From assembly GCF_014489515.1 (NCBI RefSeq), contig NZ_CP060782.1, positions 310,001 to 374,000 on the forward strand: a DNA stretch of 64,000 bases, read 5' to 3'. This DNA comes from Sphingomonas sediminicola (GTDB lineage Bacteria > Pseudomonadota > Alphaproteobacteria > Sphingomonadales > Sphingomonadaceae). A program made the position numbers and the translations under genes. Position 1 is the stretch's first letter. Every line of letters begins with the position of its first letter. Shown in pieces: positions 11,093 through 20,724 of this stretch. Under the pieces are notes generated by a model, which was not told the origin of the DNA, made no database searches, and saw nothing but the letters and a program-made list of their open reading frames with translations.

Positions 11093-11165
11093 TTCAACTC
11101 TCCTCGCAGAGAGCACGCGCCGCGTTGGGACGGCGTGGCCCGCCGACGTTTCTAGCGGCGATTGC
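11093..11165 (-). promoter_or_regulatory. serC: serC leader with hairpin enclosing the ribosome-binding site (candidate serC RNA motif)
   Basis: On the minus strand CTCTC (11113-11109) can pair with GAGAG (11102-11098) around a six-base loop. The GAGGAGAG ribosome-binding site falls in the loop and 3' arm. A GC-rich inverted stretch lies just upstream (to about 11160). A conserved alphaproteobacterial 'serC motif' RNA is known in 5' UTRs of serC-serA operons. Position, operon and structure match what I recall of it, but I have not aligned it to the covariance model. Confidence 0.55.
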
Positions 11166-11457
11166 GGCATCGGCAAGGCAGTGCGAAATTATCGCAGATC
11201 AAGGTCAAACAGCGCCTGATTCGGGCGCTCTTCCCTCTGTGGTTGACGCAATTTGCTCATTTCACCGCAGTGAGCGGACGACTCGTCCCGGCTGGAGGAA
11301 CCGAAGGTTGAATTCATTAACCGGGGCGGGTCAGTCTCCCCTCGCCAGCTGGTGGTGGGCAAACTCTGTTGGCAGGTGGGGGCTGGGGAGCTCCTTGATC
11401 GATGGAATTTCGGACCGCGTTTTTGCGCGGCCCGCATGGATTTGTGGAGCGAGGGTC
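11166..11457. other. Intergenic region between divergent serC and M23 peptidase genes
   Basis: No open frame with coding character is seen here. The stretch should hold the promoters of both flanking genes. An imperfect long hairpin is possible between CTCCCC (11336-11341) and GGGGAG (11385-11390), with an inner GCCA/TGGC pairing. I cannot assign it to a known RNA. Confidence 0.4.
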
Positions 11458-12414
11458 ATGTCTACGGTGTTGGCGGCGACGTCCGGCCTTTTCAGGGACC
11501 GCGATTTTTTTGTGCACGACGGAAAGCAACTTCGCAGGTTCCGCCTGTCTGCCTCTGCTCAAATTGTCGTCTTCGCCGCATTCTTCGCGCTCGTTGCGTG
11601 GTCCAGCTACTCCGTCGCCCGCATCCTGACTCCAGCTCCTGCCCCAATCGCCACCACCGAAGCTTCCTCCACCGATTACGCAGCCCAGGTCGCCCAGCTC
11701 ACAGCTGAAACCGAGCGCCGGGTTCAATTGATCGAGCAGCGCCAGATGGCTCTGGCAGCAGCTCTCTCCAGCGAGAACATCGACAAGTCGACGCTCGAGC
11801 GTCTCGGCTTCTATCCTTCAAGAGCCGGCCAGGACGGCCGCGGCGGCCCGTTCGACGGCAATGCCGACCCGACCTTCAAGCAGCTGTTCACGAGCTGGAA
11901 GAAGCTCGACAACCTCGCGTCCGGCGCAATTGCCGTTCCTTCGGACAAGCCGGTCAAGACCGCCGCTTTCACCAGTGGCTACGGCGTCCGCTCCGATCCG
12001 TTTCGCGGCTCGGCAGCGATGCACCCCGGCATAGACCTCGCGGGTCCGTACGGCACGCCGATCTACGCGACCGCCGACGGTACCGTCCTTCGTGCCGGCT
12101 GGAACAGCGGCGGCTACGGCAATCTGGTCGAGATCGACCACGGCCGCGGCATCGCTACCCGCTACGGCCACCTGTCGCAGGTTCTCGTCCAGGCGGGTGC
12201 CCACATCACTCGCGGTCAGCTGATCGCCCGCATGGGCTCGACAGGGCGCTCGACCGGCAGCCACTTGCACTATGAAGTGCGCATCGACGGCCGTCCCGTG
12301 AATCCGATCCCGTTCATGAAGTCGACCGACTATCTGGTCGCGATGCAGAAGAACGCCGGAACGCACTCGATGGACACGATCGCCCTTGGCGGTCCGTCGG
12401 GCGGCAAGCGCTAA
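11458..12414 (+). CDS. M23 family peptidoglycan endopeptidase, membrane anchored
   Basis: The 318-residue protein has a cytoplasmic start (FFVHDGKQLRRFRLS), one membrane helix at about residues 32-52, a coiled region (75-115) and a C-terminal LytM domain. Zinc ligands are visible in MHPGIDLAG and in HLHYEV, with the GYGNLVEIDH segment between. Such enzymes cut cross-link peptides during growth or division on the periplasmic face. ATG 11458 follows a GGAGCGAGG sequence. The Fe-S carrier gene starts 39 bases downstream on the same strand. Confidence 0.9.
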   Translation: MSTVLAATSGLFRDRDFFVHDGKQLRRFRLSASAQIVVFAAFFALVAWSSYSVARILTPAPAPIATTEASSTDYAAQVAQLTAETERRVQLIEQRQMALAAALSSENIDKSTLERLGFYPSRAGQDGRGGPFDGNADPTFKQLFTSWKKLDNLASGAIAVPSDKPVKTAAFTSGYGVRSDPFRGSAAMHPGIDLAGPYGTPIYATADGTVLRAGWNSGGYGNLVEIDHGRGIATRYGHLSQVLVQAGAHITRGQLIARMGSTGRSTGSHLHYEVRIDGRPVNPIPFMKSTDYLVAMQKNAGTHSMDTIALGGPSGGKR

Positions 12415-12453
12415 TTCTTGCCGCTTCGGCGGTGCCACCCTATCTCGCTACCT

Positions 12454-12786
12454 GTGAGCGAGCCTGACATCATCCTGACCGAGAGCGCTGCGAAGCGTGT
12501 AGCCTGGATCGCTGAGCGTCAGTCGAGGCCTGCGATCCTGCGTCTCGCAGTGGATGGCGGCGGGTGCGCCGGCTTCACCTACAAGTTCGAGCTCGCCGAG
12601 AGACAGGCCGACGACGACACGGTCGCAGAGACTCACGGCGTCAAGCTGGTGGTCGATCCGATCAGTCTCGACCTCGTTCGCGGCTCGGCCGTCGATTTCG
12701 TCGAAGACCTCGGCGGCGCGGCCTTCAAGGTCACCAATCCCAATGCGGCTTCGGGCTGCGGCTGCGGCTCGAGCTTCTCGGTTTGA
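12454..12786 (+). CDS. erpA: A-type iron-sulfur cluster carrier (ErpA-like)
   Basis: The 110-residue protein has the three conserved cluster-binding cysteines: Cys38 in GGGCAGF and Cys102/Cys104 in the C-terminal SGCGCGSS. A-type carriers receive 2Fe-2S/4Fe-4S clusters from the assembly scaffold and deliver them to apoproteins. GTG 12454 gives the standard N-terminus (SEPDIILTESA). The stop overlaps the TTG start of exonuclease III. The subfamily (ErpA versus IscA) is inferred from the FKVTNPNAASGCGCG ending. Confidence 0.88.
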   Translation: MSEPDIILTESAAKRVAWIAERQSRPAILRLAVDGGGCAGFTYKFELAERQADDDTVAETHGVKLVVDPISLDLVRGSAVDFVEDLGGAAFKVTNPNAASGCGCGSSFSV

Positions 12787-13556
12787 GGCTAGCGACGTTC
12801 AACATCAACGGCATCCGCGCGCGGCTCCCGCGCCTGCTCGAATGGCTGGACCGCGAAAAGCCGGACGTCGTCTGCCTTCAAGAATTGAAGTGCGCCGACG
12901 AAAGCCTGCCAATCGCCGACATCGAAGGCGCGGGTTACGGCGCCGTCTGGCACGGCCAGAAGGGCTTCAACGGCGTCGCCATACTCGCGAAGGGCGACAC
13001 GCCGGAGCTCAGGCGCGTTGGCCTTCCGGGCGACCCCGACGACACCCACAGCCGCTACATCGAGGCTGAGACGAATGGCACGGTCGTTGCGTCGATCTAT
13101 CTTCCGAACGGCAATCCGATCGGCACCGAGAAGTTCGAATACAAGCTCCGCTGGATGAAACGGCTCGAGGAGCGTGCGAAGGAACTGCTTGCGGACGAGC
13201 GTGCGGTGATCCTCGCGGGCGACTTCAACGTCGTCCCCGAAGACCGCGACGTCTTTTCGATCCGAGCCGCGTCAAACGATGCGCTGGTCCAGCCGGAGAC
13301 GCGGGCGCAGTGGCGCAGGATGCTCAACCAGGGCTGGACCGAAGCCCTCCGCGCGTTCCACCCGAACGACGATCATCTCTACACCTTCTGGGATTACACT
13401 GCCGGCTGCTGGCAGCGCGATGCGGGCTTCCGCATCGACCATCTGTTATGCTCTCCAGAAGCCGCCGACCGCCTTCAAGGTGCCGGCGTCGACAAGTGGG
13501 CGAGGGGTGAAGAGAAAGCGTCCGACCATGCTCCGACCTGGGTCGAACTAGATTGA
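12783..13556 (+). CDS. xth: Exodeoxyribonuclease III (AP endonuclease)
   Basis: This 257-residue Mg-dependent nuclease acts in base-excision repair at abasic sites. Active-site motifs are present in order: NINGIRARL, LQELK with the metal-binding Glu34, AGDFNVVPEDRD, RIDHLL and SDHAP. TTG 12783 overlaps the previous stop as TTGA and starts directly at the conserved LATFNINGIR block. The next gene is convergent and ends ten bases away. Confidence 0.93.
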   Translation: MRLATFNINGIRARLPRLLEWLDREKPDVVCLQELKCADESLPIADIEGAGYGAVWHGQKGFNGVAILAKGDTPELRRVGLPGDPDDTHSRYIEAETNGTVVASIYLPNGNPIGTEKFEYKLRWMKRLEERAKELLADERAVILAGDFNVVPEDRDVFSIRAASNDALVQPETRAQWRRMLNQGWTEALRAFHPNDDHLYTFWDYTAGCWQRDAGFRIDHLLCSPEAADRLQGAGVDKWARGEEKASDHAPTWVELD

Positions 13557-13566
13557 AGCCGTTCAT

Positions 13567-16500
13567 TCAGGCCCACAGACCGCCGCTGGATAAGGTGACG
13601 TAGACGCCCGCGGAGCCGAAGCCGAAGAGATCGGCGTCTCCATCGTTGTCGAAGTCGAAGACATAGCGGGGGAAAGTGTTCTGGCTTTCCCAGCCGCCAG
13701 CTTCCGGGCCCGCGCCGAAGTTACCATAGACCGGTTGCGAGGCGGCGAAGGTGCCGTCTTCGCGGGCAAGCGCAACGTAGACTGCGCTGAGACCGAATCC
13801 AACGATATCGGCCCTCCCGTCCCCATTTACATCCGCAACTTCTCGGTGATAGCGGTCGTCAGACGTCCATTGGCCAGCAGCGGTCGACCGTCCGAATTCG
13901 CCCGTCGCGACATACGGCGCGCCGAAAGTCCCGTTGGCTTGACCCAAAGCCACATATGTGGCGCCCTCTCCGAAGGCGATGATGTCCGCTCGACCATCGC
14001 CGTTCACATCCGCCAGTTCGCGTGGGTAGCGGTCTTGCGAGGTCCAGCCTCCCGCGCCACCCGAGAACCCGAAGTTCACGGACGCGATGCCCGCAGCCGC
14101 GAACGTTCCATCGGAGCTGGCGAGTGCGACGAACACGCCATCGTTGCCGAAGCCGACGATGTCGGCACGGCCATCGCCGTTCACGTCCGCCAGTTCGCGC
14201 GGGTAGCGATCGTTCGACAGCCAGCCACCGGCGGTGGCAGAACGCCCGAACTCTCCGGTGGCCACAATGGGAGTAGCGAACGACACTCCCATTGTGGGGC
14301 TCGTGCTGAGCGAAACGTAAGTGCCACCCTCGCCGAAGGCGACGATGTCGTCACAACCATCGCCGTTCACGTCCGCCAGGAGACGAGGGTAAAGGTTGTT
14401 CGAGGTCCACCCGCCAGCTTCCGTCGAATAGCCGAAGTTGAACGAGACCAGCGCCGATCCTCCGAAACCGCCGTTGTCGGCGCTGATGACGACTGTAACG
14501 CCCTCTGGTCCGAACGCGACCACATCCGCCCGGCCGTCGCCGTTCACATCGGCAATCTGTCGAGGGGTCAGATCGTTCGAGGTCCAGTTGCCGGCATTGT
14601 AACCGAATCCGTCGACGGCCCAGCGGAGGCTCCCGAAGCCGGCAAACGGCTCGGTACCCCCCTCGATCGTGAGTTGGACTCCGCCACCCGCCGCAGCACT
14701 TGCAACAATTGACGCGTCCGTCGGGATTGGTGACTCCAAGGTCAGCGATCCGCCGGTGTAAGAGAGTGTATTACCCGAGAGGTTGAACGAGAACCCCGCG
14801 AGGCTCGCGTCACTGATTATGATCGTGTCGTTTCCGTAGAAATCGACGATTGTGTCGCCGTTGAGTCCGGCCGCGGTGTCGCGAAAAGTGTCCGCTTCAC
14901 GTCCGCCGGTCAGCCGATCGATGCCTGCCCCTCCTACGATCAGGTTGGCACTCGAATTGCCGGTAATTACGTTGCTGAGTTCGTTGCCAGTACCGCTGAT
15001 TGGCCATGGTTCTCCGCTGATGGAAGAGTTCATCAAGACCAAATTTTCAACGTTGGCAGGAAGGACGTAGCTCAAGTTTGATTGGACAGTGTCCATTCCT
15101 TGGTTCGGAGCCTCTGTCGGGTTCCAAGTGGTTCCGAAGACAAGGTATAAATCATCGCCCGCGCCGCCCCAGAACTCGACACCAACGGCACCTGCGTAAT
15201 AGAATGTGTCGTTGTAGGCCGATCCGAGAATTCGTTCGATTGAGCCGTATGAGTCGCTACCGGTGCTATCGGAATAGCCGCCGATAAAGAGCGGGCCGGT
15301 AGCTAGGCTGTAATCGACGATATCGAAACCGTTTCCGCCGTCGATGGATTCGCTCGCCGGGCCCGCGATGAATACATCGTCGCCATCGCCGCCGACCAAA
15401 TTGCGTTGTCCGGTTCCATAACTGATGATGAGGTCGTTACCGCTGCCGCCATCAAGCCGAAAAGTCCCCGACGTTCCGATGAGGACGTCGTCGAATGGAG
15501 ATCCCGTAACTCCTTCAATACCTTCCAATGTATCGAGGCCGGCGCCAATCGTGTCTTGTTGGGTCGTTATGCCCAGGTCGATCCGGACGCCCGCAGTAGC
15601 TGTTTGATAAGACACCATGTCCTGACCATCGCCACCCGTCAGGACGTTGTTCGCGCTATTGCCGATGAAGGTGTCATTACCTGAGCCGCCAGTGGCATTC
15701 TCGATGACGACGCCGCGCGCGATGCTGAGGTTGCCGGTCGATCCATTGACGCTGGAGAACGTTTCTGGATTAAGATTGAATGTCTGGTTGAAGTATTGAA
15801 CTTGCGAGAAATTCAGAGTGTCGATGCCGCCGGTATCGTAAATCGTGTAAGCGACGTTCTGAAGGCTGGCCGCGTCGTAAAGGCTGCCGGCATTCGAGTT
15901 GAACCCGTATCTCGTGTTGCCGGATCGCGTGCTGGACGACAGCCCGTAAAGCTCCTGCATCGCGACGATGTCCGCCAGCATCGGGGTGACGAGAAAGTTT
16001 TCGCTGAAGCCCTGGTTTCCGAAATAATAATTCTCGTGCTGGCTAAAGTACGACATGACAGTGGTGGCCCAACTGTCGTTCACGAACAACGCATCGGTCG
16101 TGTAATTCGCGGTCGAGTTGTAGTTCCCGGCATGCCCCAACCCTAGGGCGTGGCCGATCTCGTGAATGTAAGTTTGGAAGGCGTAACCGCCGACGTTGGC
16201 TCCATAGTCGGCAAGCCATTGGGTTGAAACGTTGACGGTCGACGAGGTGATGAAGCCGCCTGAATAAACAGAGTCGGAAAAAGCTCCGGATTGATTGTCA
16301 TCGAAGACAATCTGGCCGCCTGTCGTAACCGGTATGAAGTTGACACCGATGATGTCTGTCCAGGTCTTGAGCGCGGCACCAGCCAAGGCTTGGCCTGCTG
16401 CAGTAAGTCCGGTGAGGTTGACGGTGATCGATCCGCCCTGGCTTACGTTGAACCGGTGTGCTCCGCCGTCCCAGTAACCGTTGACCAACTGGTCAGCGAT

Positions 16501-16875
16501 CTGATCGTAGGTTGCGACGGCTGGCGGAACGTAGCTCGTGACCGTGAGCTGGTAATCGCCGCGAGTGGCGTCGTTGAAAGCGCCAACGTCGATGTAATAG
16601 GTTCCGGCCTGCGGCGCGATGACGTTGATTTTCGATCCCAGCAAGGTGCCGGGACTTATGTCGTCGTTCTCGAGGATGACGTTTCCGAGCGAGTCGCGGA
16701 TTCGCAAATAAGGATCGCCAAGCGACAAGCCTTTCAGCGTGACGGTAATCGATTGACCCTCGCTCAGGTCAACTCGAAACCAGTCATGATCGCCGACGAC
16801 TTCGAGGGTATTCGTCGTAACGCTTCCAACGACTACCGACGATGTCGTCGAGCTGCTGCCCGGGATATCGACCAA
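13567..16875 (-). CDS. Serralysin-like M10 metalloprotease with N-terminal PPC and C-terminal VCBS repeats
   Basis: The 1102-residue protein has no Sec signal peptide. A pre-peptidase C-like beta domain (about 20-112; DWFRVDLSEG, GTYYIDVGAF) precedes the protease. The zinc site HEIGHALGLGH is at 238-248, with a Met-turn near Met274. RTX-like Gly/Asp nonapeptides occur around 390-420, 440-500 and 640-680. From about residue 760 there are six VCBS/FG-GAP repeats, each with ADVNGDGRAD-type calcium loops. Serralysins usually leave by type I secretion using an RTX C-terminus; here the protein ends in a VCBS repeat (SSGGLWA), and no ABC exporter genes are adjacent. It may be surface bound or exported by a remote T1SS. 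Confidence 0.88.
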   Translation of the reverse strand: MVDIPGSSSTTSSVVVGSVTTNTLEVVGDHDWFRVDLSEGQSITVTLKGLSLGDPYLRIRDSLGNVILENDDISPGTLLGSKINVIAPQAGTYYIDVGAFNDATRGDYQLTVTSYVPPAVATYDQIADQLVNGYWDGGAHRFNVSQGGSITVNLTGLTAAGQALAGAALKTWTDIIGVNFIPVTTGGQIVFDDNQSGAFSDSVYSGGFITSSTVNVSTQWLADYGANVGGYAFQTYIHEIGHALGLGHAGNYNSTANYTTDALFVNDSWATTVMSYFSQHENYYFGNQGFSENFLVTPMLADIVAMQELYGLSSSTRSGNTRYGFNSNAGSLYDAASLQNVAYTIYDTGGIDTLNFSQVQYFNQTFNLNPETFSSVNGSTGNLSIARGVVIENATGGSGNDTFIGNSANNVLTGGDGQDMVSYQTATAGVRIDLGITTQQDTIGAGLDTLEGIEGVTGSPFDDVLIGTSGTFRLDGGSGNDLIISYGTGQRNLVGGDGDDVFIAGPASESIDGGNGFDIVDYSLATGPLFIGGYSDSTGSDSYGSIERILGSAYNDTFYYAGAVGVEFWGGAGDDLYLVFGTTWNPTEAPNQGMDTVQSNLSYVLPANVENLVLMNSSISGEPWPISGTGNELSNVITGNSSANLIVGGAGIDRLTGGREADTFRDTAAGLNGDTIVDFYGNDTIIISDASLAGFSFNLSGNTLSYTGGSLTLESPIPTDASIVASAAAGGGVQLTIEGGTEPFAGFGSLRWAVDGFGYNAGNWTSNDLTPRQIADVNGDGRADVVAFGPEGVTVVISADNGGFGGSALVSFNFGYSTEAGGWTSNNLYPRLLADVNGDGCDDIVAFGEGGTYVSLSTSPTMGVSFATPIVATGEFGRSATAGGWLSNDRYPRELADVNGDGRADIVGFGNDGVFVALASSDGTFAAAGIASVNFGFSGGAGGWTSQDRYPRELADVNGDGRADIIAFGEGATYVALGQANGTFGAPYVATGEFGRSTAAGQWTSDDRYHREVADVNGDGRADIVGFGLSAVYVALAREDGTFAASQPVYGNFGAGPEAGGWESQNTFPRYVFDFDNDGDADLFGFGSAGVYVTLSSGGLWA
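13600..14590 (-). repeat. Six VCBS/FG-GAP coding repeats in the protease C-terminus
   Basis: Six units of roughly 65 codons each carry a [YF]PR-x-ADVNGDGRAD-[IV]-x-[AG]FG core. They start near residue 762 and run to the stop. Central units are nearly identical in the core and the last is diverged (FDFDNDGDADLFGFG). The calcium-binding DxNxDGxxD loops suggest a beta-propeller or extended binding module. Confidence 0.8.
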
Positions 16876-17008
16876 AACAACTGTCTCCAGGATGCCGAAG
16901 CTTTATTGAAATCAATCAATGACGGCTGAGTCAACGCGCTGCAAAGTCGGAAGCCCCGACCGACAAATAAAGGATTGGGCGATCCCCGGTCGCCAACAAC
17001 GCTCGAGC

Positions 17009-18150
17009 TTAGAGCGCCTTTTCGTAGATCCGGTAGCGGTGGTTGATCTCGGCGCCGGGCAGCTGAGCGATCGAAAGCATCCCCTTATTGTCCTCGAGGA
17101 TCCAGCCGAACTCGCCGTGAGTCGCGCCGAACTTGGAAACTGCATCGCGGCGCGTGAATTCGATCATCATGAAGGCGAGCTGGCTGGCGAGGCGCGAGCC
17201 GTGCAGCTTCCTGGCGACCCCCATCAATGGCACGCGGAGGCGGCGGGTCCGAGGCTTGCGAAGCCGCCACAGCAGCTTGATGAAGTTGAACGGGAACAGC
17301 TCGCCGTTGAGATCCTTCGTCAGCTCATTGATGTCGGGGATCGTGAGCATGAAGGCGACAGGCTCGCCATCCAATTCCGCGATCCGGACCAGCTCATTGA
17401 AGATGATCGGCTTCAGCTTCTTGCCCGCGTAGGCAATCTCCGCCGGAGTCAAAGGGACGTAGCCCCAGTTGTTCGACCAGGCGTCGTTGAGCAGATTGAG
17501 GATCAGCGCGGCTTCCTGGTCGAATTTCGACTTGTCGACGTTGCGAATTCGGATGCGCGGATTTCGTTCGCCCGACGCGATCAGCCGGTCGATCAGCGGG
17601 TCCTGCCAATTGGTGATGTCGAGCGCGTAGGTGATTAGGTCCTTGGCCTTTTCGTAGCCGGCGGCCTCGATCCAGCCCTGATACTCCGGCCGGTGGTGTC
17701 CCATCATTGCTGTCGGGATTCGTCGAAGCCTTCGATCTCAAGCCCCGGCTCATCCCAGATCGAAAGGCTGATGGGCCCGAGCGCCCGCTTCATGCCCTGC
17801 TGGCGAAGCCAGTCCTCGGCAGTCGCGATGAGCGCGGCTGAAGCCTCGGCGTCGAGCACTTCGTACATCCCCCATTGGCCGGTGCCCTGGCACATTTCGT
17901 CCTGTACGAGTTGGTCGACTTGCGCACTGATGCGCCCGACCACTTTTCCTCCGCGCTCGGCGAGCCACAGCTGCGCCTTCGCATGCTGGAACCACGGATT
18001 CTTCTTCGGGTCGAGCAGGCCGTGGACCTCGTCCTTCAAAGGCGGGACCCAGGCCGGATCGTCGCGATAAACGTCCCAGGCGAAGTCGACGAACTTCTTG
18101 CGATCCGCCTTTGAATCGATCGGGCGAACGGTCAGTGCTGAGGAATTCAT
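17009..18150 (-). CDS. GNAT-fold N-acyltransferase-like protein (YghO-like), one 1-base break
   Basis: The restored 380-residue protein starts MNSSALTVRPIDSK and has the conserved FAWDVYRDDPAWVPPLK segment and the WQDPLIDRLIASG middle region. The family belongs to the acyl-CoA N-acyltransferase superfamily but has no assigned substrate; similar entries are often mislabelled dATP pyrophosphohydrolase. The frame is interrupted near 17716; one C on the coding strand rejoins GFDESPTAMMGHH. A desaturase gene starts divergently 97 bases away, so a lipid link is possible but is only inference. Confidence 0.72.
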
Positions 18151-18246
18151 GAGCGCTGGCTAGCGCGGCAACGCGCCAACCGCCAGCCATAGCGCCGTTG
18201 TAGCGCCATCATCGCGCCACTATCTCTTTGCAGAGGCAGCCAAATC

Positions 18247-19355
18247 ATGACCCGGACAAGCATTCTTGAGCTGCAGCGCAGCGTCGAAGCCGATTCCACG
18301 CGAGGCGACCAGACGCCGGTGCGTGCATCGGGCGACGACAAGGCGATGCTGAAGGCCGCTGCGGACCTGACTCGCGACCTGAATGTCGCGCGGCCGGGCA
18401 TCTACTGGGCCGACATGATCGGATGCGCCCTTCTCGGCTATGCCGGGCTGTTCACTGCGATCTTCACGAGCTCGGCGGTGGTCGCGACAGTGGCGGTCGT
18501 CGTTGCGATGCTCGCGCTGTACCGCGCCGGCAGCTTCATTCACGAGCTGACCCACATCAAGCCGAACGCGGTCCCGGGCTTCCGGCTCGTCTGGAACCTG
18601 ATCGTCGGGATACCGCTGCTCGTCCCGTCCTTCCTCTATGAAGGCGTCCACAATCAGCATCATGCGAAGCGCTACTACGGGACGGTCAACGATCCCGAGT
18701 ATCTCCCGCTCGCGCTGATGAAGCCGTGGACCTTGCCGGTTTTCCTGATCGCGGCTGCGCTCGCACCGATCGGTATGCTGATTCGCTTTGGAATCCTTGC
18801 GCCGCTGTCGCTGTTGTCACCCAAGCTCCGCGATACGGTCGTCGCGAAGTATTCGGGGCTTCAGATCAACCCGAAGTTCCGCCGTCCGCAACCCGAGGGC
18901 GATTTCCGCAAGCAATGGCTGGCGATGGAGATTGCGTGCAGCGTGTGGGCGATTTCTCTGCTCGCGATGGTTGCGACGGGCGTCGTCCCTGTGCGCGCCT
19001 TCCTGATCTTCCTTGGCGTTGCGTCCGGGGTGATGTTCCTCAACCAGATCCGCACTTTGGTCGCGCATCTCTGGGAGAATGACGGTGAGCCGATGACCGT
19101 CACCGCGCAGTTCCTCGACAGCGTCAACGTGCCGCCGCCAGGGACCCTGCCTGCAATTTGGGCGCCGGTCGGCCTTCGCTACCACGCCCTGCATCACCTG
19201 CTTCCGGGCTTGCCCTACCATGCGCTCGGCGAGGCGCACCGCCGTCTGTGCAAGGCGCTGGATGGGATTCGGTCTATCACGACTCGACCTATCGCAGCCT
19301 TTCCCGGCTGGTCGGACGGCTAGCGGCCAGCAGCTGGACCGCCGGCGCCCGCTAA
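18247..19355 (+). CDS. Membrane fatty acid desaturase (one 1-base break near the end)
   Basis: The three histidine boxes of integral-membrane di-iron desaturases are present: FIHELTHIKP (about residue 99), EGVHNQHHAKRYYG (about 137) and YHALHHLLPGLPYH (about 315). At least four hydrophobic segments surround them. The frame breaks near 19265; adding one G gives DSVYHDSTYRSLSRLVG and a stop at 19355, for 369 residues. Without correction it ends at 19323 with a non-homologous tail. It probably desaturates or hydroxylates acyl chains of membrane lipids; the substrate is not determined. Confidence 0.85.
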
Positions 19356-19362
19356 GCGCTCT

Positions 19363-19566
19363 TCACTCGAACTCGATGACCCGGACCACTACCGGTCGTC
19401 CATTCTCGACAATCAGGATCTCTCGCTTTCGCGCGGTCCGCTCCTGCCGCCACGTATCTTTAGTGACGAGTACCGAGTGGGCGACGCGCACCATGGCCCT
19501 TGCCTGACTGGGCGGACGAGGGGCCGAGATCGTGGCGGCAAGAGCGGCGGACAGGAACACCGCCAA
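19363..19566 (-). CDS. Small exported hypothetical protein
   Basis: The 67-residue product has a hydrophobic N-terminus (AVFLSAALAATISAP) like a signal peptide. A basic middle and the conserved-looking ending ILIVENGRPVVVRVIEFE follow. The start would be TTG 19566 or GTG 19560. I recall similar short exported proteins in sphingomonads but cannot name a family. It is convergent with the desaturase and 8 bases from its stop. Confidence 0.45.
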   Translation of the reverse strand: MAVFLSAALAATISAPRPPSQARAMVRVAHSVLVTKDTWRQERTARKREILIVENGRPVVVRVIEFE

Positions 19567-19626
19567 GTCTTCGTCAGGTCAGGCTTAAGCGGACCCTGCG
19601 CATGCCTCCGAAACGGATGGAGATCC

Positions 19627-20724
19627 TTACTCTTCGGATCGGATCAGGACCGTCTCACCGACGAGGAGGAACAGCAGGAACGGTGCCCAGGCGGCGAGGA
19701 AGGGCGGGTAGGCGCCGACATTGCCCATAGCCAGGCTGAAGTTATCGGCCACGAAGTAGGCGAAGCCGAGCGCCATGCCGATCGTCGCACGCATCAGGAC
19801 CTGGCCCGAGCGGGCCAGCCCGAATGCCGCGGTCGCTGCGAGCAGGGGCATGAGAAGGGTCGAAAGTGGACCAGAAATCTTGTGCCAAAGCCCGGCCTTG
19901 GCCTCGTCGGCTGGACGTCCGGCGCGTTCGAGCTGGCCGATGCGCTCCTTCAAGGTCCAGAAATCGAGCTGGTCCGGATCGACCTTCGCGAGGGTCAGCT
20001 GCTCGGGCTTGACGCCTTCGAGCCCGGTCATTTCAGGAACGTGCCGGACGATATTCATCGATGAATCGTAGACGCGCACCTTCGAAAGCTTCCACGCGCC
20101 GTTCTGGGGATCGGCGCGATCGGCCTGGATGATCCGTTGCAGGACGCCGCGCTCGCGGTCGTAGATCGACACGCCCTCTGCGTGGAAACGTCGTCCTTGC
20201 CCCCCGACGTGCCGTGCCTGTATCAAATCCTCGCCATTGAGCAGCCAGATATTGCTGAGGATTCCACTCTCAGGAGGCACCGGCCGATAGTCGTTGTCGC
20301 TCCAAGCCGTCACCTGGCGGTTCGCGTTGACGACCACCTTCTCATTGAACGCGAACAGGCCGCCGGCAATGACGAGGCTGGCGAGGATCAGCGGCGCCAG
20401 CATCTGGTGCGCTGAAATGCCCGCGGCCTTCATGGCCACGACTTCGCTGTGCTGATTGAGGCCCGTGAACGCGATCAACGTCCCGAGCAGAACCGAGAAG
20501 GGCAGGAAACGCGAGATCAGCAGAGGCACCCGGAGCGAAACGTATCGCCATAGTTCCGGCTCGCCATTGCCCGGGATCGCAAGGATCTTCCCGGACTCGC
20601 CGAGCAGGTCGAGCGTCATCAGGACGAGGACGAGCGCGAGCAACACCGCGAGGCTTCGCGTGATGAAGAGCTTGACGGTGTAGAGCGCCAGCCGCCGCGA
20701 CGGGAAGAATTGCAGGTTGATCAT
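19627..20724 (-). CDS. lptG: LPS export ABC transporter permease LptG
   Basis: The 365-residue protein has a YjgP/YjgQ-type permease fold: two or three N-terminal helices, a periplasmic jellyroll domain (about 120-260) and three C-terminal helices. With LptF and the LptB ATPase it extracts lipopolysaccharide from the inner membrane and feeds it to LptC/LptA. The start overlaps the lptF stop by ATGA. Assignment to G and not F rests on order and on similarity of the N-terminal block. Confidence 0.87.
   Translation of the reverse strand: MINLQFFPSRRLALYTVKLFITRSLAVLLALVLVLMTLDLLGESGKILAIPGNGEPELWRYVSLRVPLLISRFLPFSVLLGTLIAFTGLNQHSEVVAMKAAGISAHQMLAPLILASLVIAGGLFAFNEKVVVNANRQVTAWSDNDYRPVPPESGILSNIWLLNGEDLIQARHVGGQGRRFHAEGVSIYDRERGVLQRIIQADRADPQNGAWKLSKVRVYDSSMNIVRHVPEMTGLEGVKPEQLTLAKVDPDQLDFWTLKERIGQLERAGRPADEAKAGLWHKISGPLSTLLMPLLAATAAFGLARSGQVLMRATIGMALGFAYFVADNFSLAMGNVGAYPPFLAAWAPFLLFLLVGETVLIRSEE

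Noticed and set aside
11300..11400. 6S RNA or another large structured RNA
   Set aside because: The hairpin is imperfect, its usual neighbours are absent, and no conserved bubble sequence could be recognised.
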